Positions 60,011 to 64,000 of a stretch of 64,000 bases of DNA are shown here, piece by piece. The notes below the pieces were generated by a model that saw only the letters and a program-made list of their open reading frames with translations, had not been told where the DNA came from and did no database searches. Numbering within the stretch: the stretch's first letter is position 1; the number at the start of each line of letters is the position of its first letter. The DNA is from Sisyra terminalis (lineage: Eukaryota; Arthropoda; Insecta; Neuroptera; Sisyridae), in NCBI GenBank assembly GCA_958496175.1, contig OY292274.1:42666630-42730629 (forward strand), in the 5' to 3' direction. The translations under genes were made by a program, and so were the position numbers.

Positions 60011-63000
60011 AACCATAAGTCGTACAGTTGTAATCTCTTTTGGTGCTATTTTTAACTTTTGTACTAGTACGTTGTGATCTTTTTTCCTTTTGAAAGCTAT
60101 AAATTAATTGGAATGAAATCAGGAAGAAATGAGCTCAAAAAATGAAACTTAAATTTTTTTTTTAATAACGCGCAAGTAATAAAAAAAACACAATACTATA
60201 CGTGAAAAAGAAGATTTAATAGCCATAATATTTCCGTGTCAGGCCAGGCAATAGATGAAAGTAATTATCCCAGAAATTGTCGCAGTTGGTCATTTAAATC
60301 AAAGAAATTTCAAAATTATTAATCTACTGATTAAAATAACTACCATAGTGTTTCAATTTGAACGCAATATTTAATTATATTAAAATAAATTTAAAAATTC
60401 TAAGCCCTACTCTTTTCAATAGAGAAAGAAAAGTGTGTATGTATAAATGGAAAGCAGAGTGCGGAAATGTACTGGATAGTGCTCAATCTCGCTTGAAACA
60501 GCTTTTTTTTATTTATATTTATTTTATGTATCGCACCAAAAATGCTAAATTTAGAATTTTTTGATATTTTTTAATAAAATTGAAAATATTGCTTACCAAA
60601 ATGAATGTTACTACAAAATGATTTCTAGTTACAGTATTAGGACATATAAAAATGATCTATTCACTAACCTAACAATATAGTAATGAAAAATAAATTAAAG
60701 CGATCTCTATTATAATTTGTAATTCCTTTTATATTTTGATATATTATCAAAAGTTTGAAAAAACAATCAATAAGTATCAAATTTTGAAGTTTTTGTTAGA
60801 ACACTTTTTCTTTCTTCAAACCTAAAATAATTTCCTTTAGTGGATTTATTGGTATCAAATAGGGTAGTATTCAGATAATATAAAAGTTTTTACTAAAATT
60901 ATCAACTTGCACAAAATATACTAGTGCAGTCTAATTAAAGATAAAACTGCAACATTTTTCCGTTCTAGTAAATTGTTAATATTCTGAAGCAAACGTTTAT
61001 AAGTCTTAATCGTAAATGTTCTTGTAAAAGAAGATTAGCATCATTTCGTGTCAATCACATCATTTGTACCATAGTGGAACAACCAACTTACATTAGCGCT
61101 TCATAGTACAAAGTGCATTGAATGGTAGATCTATATATAGATTGTATTTACCAACAATACACTGGCAACCTGCATGTATTTCAAGTTCGTTATCACTAAA
61201 AGCTTGCATCAACTAAGAGGATGAAAGCGACGCCATTAAAAGAAGCTTACAAACTTTACATTTTTACAAAAATTAAACAGCAAAAATCTTTCAATTTCCC
61301 ACCAAAACAAAAAAAGAAAAAAAAAACGACTTTAAAGTAATAAATATTTAATAATATGGAAAAAAATATATGGGTTAAACATTTTTGCAATAGATCTCGA
61401 AGTTGCTTAAATACAGCTGCTCGAGTGTTGAAAGAATATTATTTACTTTCATGTCACCCTTACGTGCTTTTCATAAATCAGAGAAAAAGTACGGATAAGT
61501 TTAACTCTCTGTTGCGAATGACAATGTCATTTATTTTTCCGTATTATTTTTTGCTTTCGCCTCCGTTCACTTGCAAGATTTGAAATTATTTGCACCGAAT
61601 GAAATTTCCAAGAATTCAAATCTTGGAAACTCATGTTACTGAAAATATACAAAAAAGGAAAAAAGGAATGAATGAAAAGTTTATAGAATATCTATACGAT
61701 TTTATTTATACTTATGCTGTGAAAACTTTCTTTTATTGTTTATATTTTTCATTTCATTTGAGTGACACTAGCGACAAACAGAAGTTGTATTATTTTTTTA
61801 AATTTTTTCCGTAAGCTTTTGCTTAGAATGGATTAACAGATGAGAGAGTTGATGAATACATTTTTATTTTCAAATCCCAGTTAATTTTAAAAATTGAACG
61901 AAAAAACGTGTATTGTTTTAATATATCATTACTTATAATAATTTATTTCCTGAAATTTCTGTGACGAAATGATTTATTTCTGCTTTTATATTAACATAAT
62001 CCTTCATCAGTTCGCGATTCACCATACTTCACGTATTTTAAATCCTTCACTTTAAGGTCACGTGTCTAATATATCTCGCAAAAATTTCCATAAAATATTT
62101 TAGACCAGAAATATTTCCTTGAAACAACGGAAAAAAAGGAATAATTATTTTACTTATTTTTTCTTGTTGTCAAAATATAAAAAATTTAAAATAACTAGAA
62201 AATGATCAGTAAAGCCCCTGTTAAAAAAGCAACTCTAGACTCTAAGGACTATTTCAAAGACACAGTCTTTCTATCTCATCCTCCACTGCTAGCGACGAAG
62301 TCTTCAGGGAGTCGAATGGAGCAATTAACCCAATTGACTTGTCATGTCAAAATCGTAAACGTTGAATCCACCAAATTTCAGATGATATTTTTAAAAATGC
62401 TTGCAAAGGGATTGGCCCAATTTTCCACTCGGTTGAACTGACTTTTGGGTTAATTAGCCCTAAACGTCCTTAAAGTTTTCACATGGGTACAAATTAAATT
62501 ATGACTCTTTAAAAATTAATAGCTCCACATGCTTTAAAATTTAATTTCTGACTATAATACTATAAAAAAGCTTATATCAACAAAATAATAAAATTAAATC
62601 ATTTTAAGCTATAAGTGGTGACGACGTTATACTCGTAAATTAGAAACATAACGACAGTTTTGTAAAAACTTAATTCAAAGTACGATTTCAAACTCCAAAT
62701 TGATATGTGTAGATTTTCGACAAATGAACATAAAAGTAAATCCACACATACAAATTAAACTTAATACTGTTCTCAGATTTAAATGAATAAATTGTAATTT
62801 TATCACCCAAATATTATTTGATTTTAACGACAGTTCGATCAAAATGAAGTCAAGTCTGTTTCTTAACTATAAACTGAATCGCAAAGATAAACAAAAAAGT
62901 CTTTCATAATTCTAAAATATATAAGCATTGCTGGATCAGAAGCGATCAAGAAAAGGTGGACTTATTCGTATGGTTCCTTTCGGAAGTATTTACTCCCAAC

Positions 63001-64000
63001 TAGGATATTGCTGTCCAAGAAGTAATGAAGTTCCTAACTTCTTCTGAACCGTCCGACCAAAACCCTAAATTCTTCTCCCCCAAAACCTAACATTCTTCTC
63101 CTTAACAAAGCCTAACCCTTAAACTAATGAAGGGGGTATAGGGTCAATTCGTGTAAAAAAGACACATATTGTTATATTTTTTTGGATGAAACAGTTAAAA
63201 TATATTTATTGAATCCAACGGTACATTATAATATAATATTCGAAAAATATTTAAAAAAATTGCATACTTGATGTCAAAATGTTGATACTATTGAGACTGA
63301 TTATATAATTGATTTAAAATCAATAGCTGTAACAAAATTTTGTGTTTTAATTATATATTGAAAAAACGAAATTCTTTTCCGGTACACCTAATATATCCCG
63401 GTATGAATATTAAAAAATAAAATATAAGAATTTATGAATATGTTTAAGCATTTTACAAAGATAAACTTTGAAATAGTTCGAAGAAAATAACGAATACTTT
63501 TTAGCAGCGATTTTGAAAAATAAAATTTAATGGTTTTTAAATCTAATCTTCTCTTGTTTGAGAACCTTTACAGTTTAAGCAAATTTTGCCAGCCTTTTTT
63601 GTTTATTTTACCAACAGCAAAACGAGGAAGTTCTTAATTGAAACACAGAATGCAATGGCGAGAAATTTGAACTTAGTTTATTCAATTTATTGTGATGACG
63701 GACATTATAGGGGTCCTCATGAAGGTGCCTGGTATTTTCCTTCATTTGTACGGATGGTGGCTAGTAATTTGGCGTGGAAACGAGCCACGTGGACGATTAT
63801 GAAATGAATGGCTGTCGCTGACGGAGGCAATTAGTGGAGAGGCAACTAAGTGTAGAATTGCTCTGTTAACAAGATAAGATTCTTACGATCTATTAGGTTT
63901 TGCGGTGAGGGCGCTTAAAAGACAACAAACGATAACGTGACCCGACAGATTATCGCAATCCGTGCGGATCAAATCTGGTTTCATGCACCTCATCTCAACT
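60011..64000. other. AT-rich interval, nothing firmly assignable
   Basis: Short open frames only (up to 79 codons at 62202-62441), none recognised. 62330-62460 has AATTAACCCAA and TTGGGTTAATT about 110 bp apart, too little to call an element. The last 420 bp (63580-64000) are less AT-rich than average and could be conserved non-coding or exon-proximal DNA. Confidence 0.35.

Noticed and set aside
63060..63125. CCTAA-like short repeats resembling insect telomere units
   Set aside because: Irregular (CCCTAAA, CCTAACA, CCTAACCC) with no tandem array; most likely chance C-rich sequence.

Overview
This window looks like repeat-rich, AT-rich nuclear DNA from an arthropod, most likely an insect. The reasons are the mix of element types (canonical Helitrons with A^T target sites, Jockey-type LINEs, a mariner remnant, hAT-type termini, tRNA-derived pieces), the lack of any operon-like or densely coding stretch, and the near-absence of open reading frames above 120 codons. 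I could not fix the insect order, and I found no host protein-coding exon I would defend. One very good recursive-splice-site match at 31520-31551 (plus strand) and several GC-elevated, non-repetitive blocks suggest the window may lie inside a long intron or a gene-poor interval with regulatory sequence.

The dominant content is non-autonomous Helitrons in two families that share interior modules. Type A has a 3' end whose hairpin contains GACGAAGTC followed by GGGATCAG-CTAG, and a 5' end TCTATACTAATATATAAA. It occurs at 2548-6090 (a younger copy nested in an older one), 26278-28260 (5'-truncated, with an extra inverted 3' terminus) and 35879-37548. Type B has a 3' hairpin GGCAC-TACGAAGT-GTGCC followed by GGGTCAG-CTAG and a 5' end TCTAATATATAAAATTC. 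It occurs at 33407-35826 (minus), 47561-49708 (plus) and as a solo 3' end at 51139-51329. Both long type B copies carry a decayed piece of Helitron helicase in antisense orientation and a long internal inverted repeat built from sequence that is single-copy in type A. Type A copies carry a tRNA-like unit with A box, B box and a T-run.

Other elements are all decayed. LINE remnants: 6211-6480 (minus), 16735-18085 (plus, RT remnant split by a hAT-like MITE), 19570-21358 (plus, Jockey-type with YADD still present), 43826-44325 (minus, Jockey 3' end) and 53965-54650 (minus, RNase H remnant). A mariner transposase remnant at 59169-60010 (minus) is split by a 206-bp MITE. Further foldback/MITE-like elements lie at 13734, 30146, 52259 and 57779. 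tRNA-derived sequences lie at 22540 and 43446. The rest is AT-rich unique-looking sequence in which I see nothing assignable.

The most interesting structures are in the Helitrons: homology between the two type B copies that runs about 43 bp past the CTAG terminus, antisense helicase capture, hairpin-forming inverted modules, and a locally made inverted 3' terminus. I do not see an evident new defence, biosynthetic or mobile system beyond these transposon architectures.
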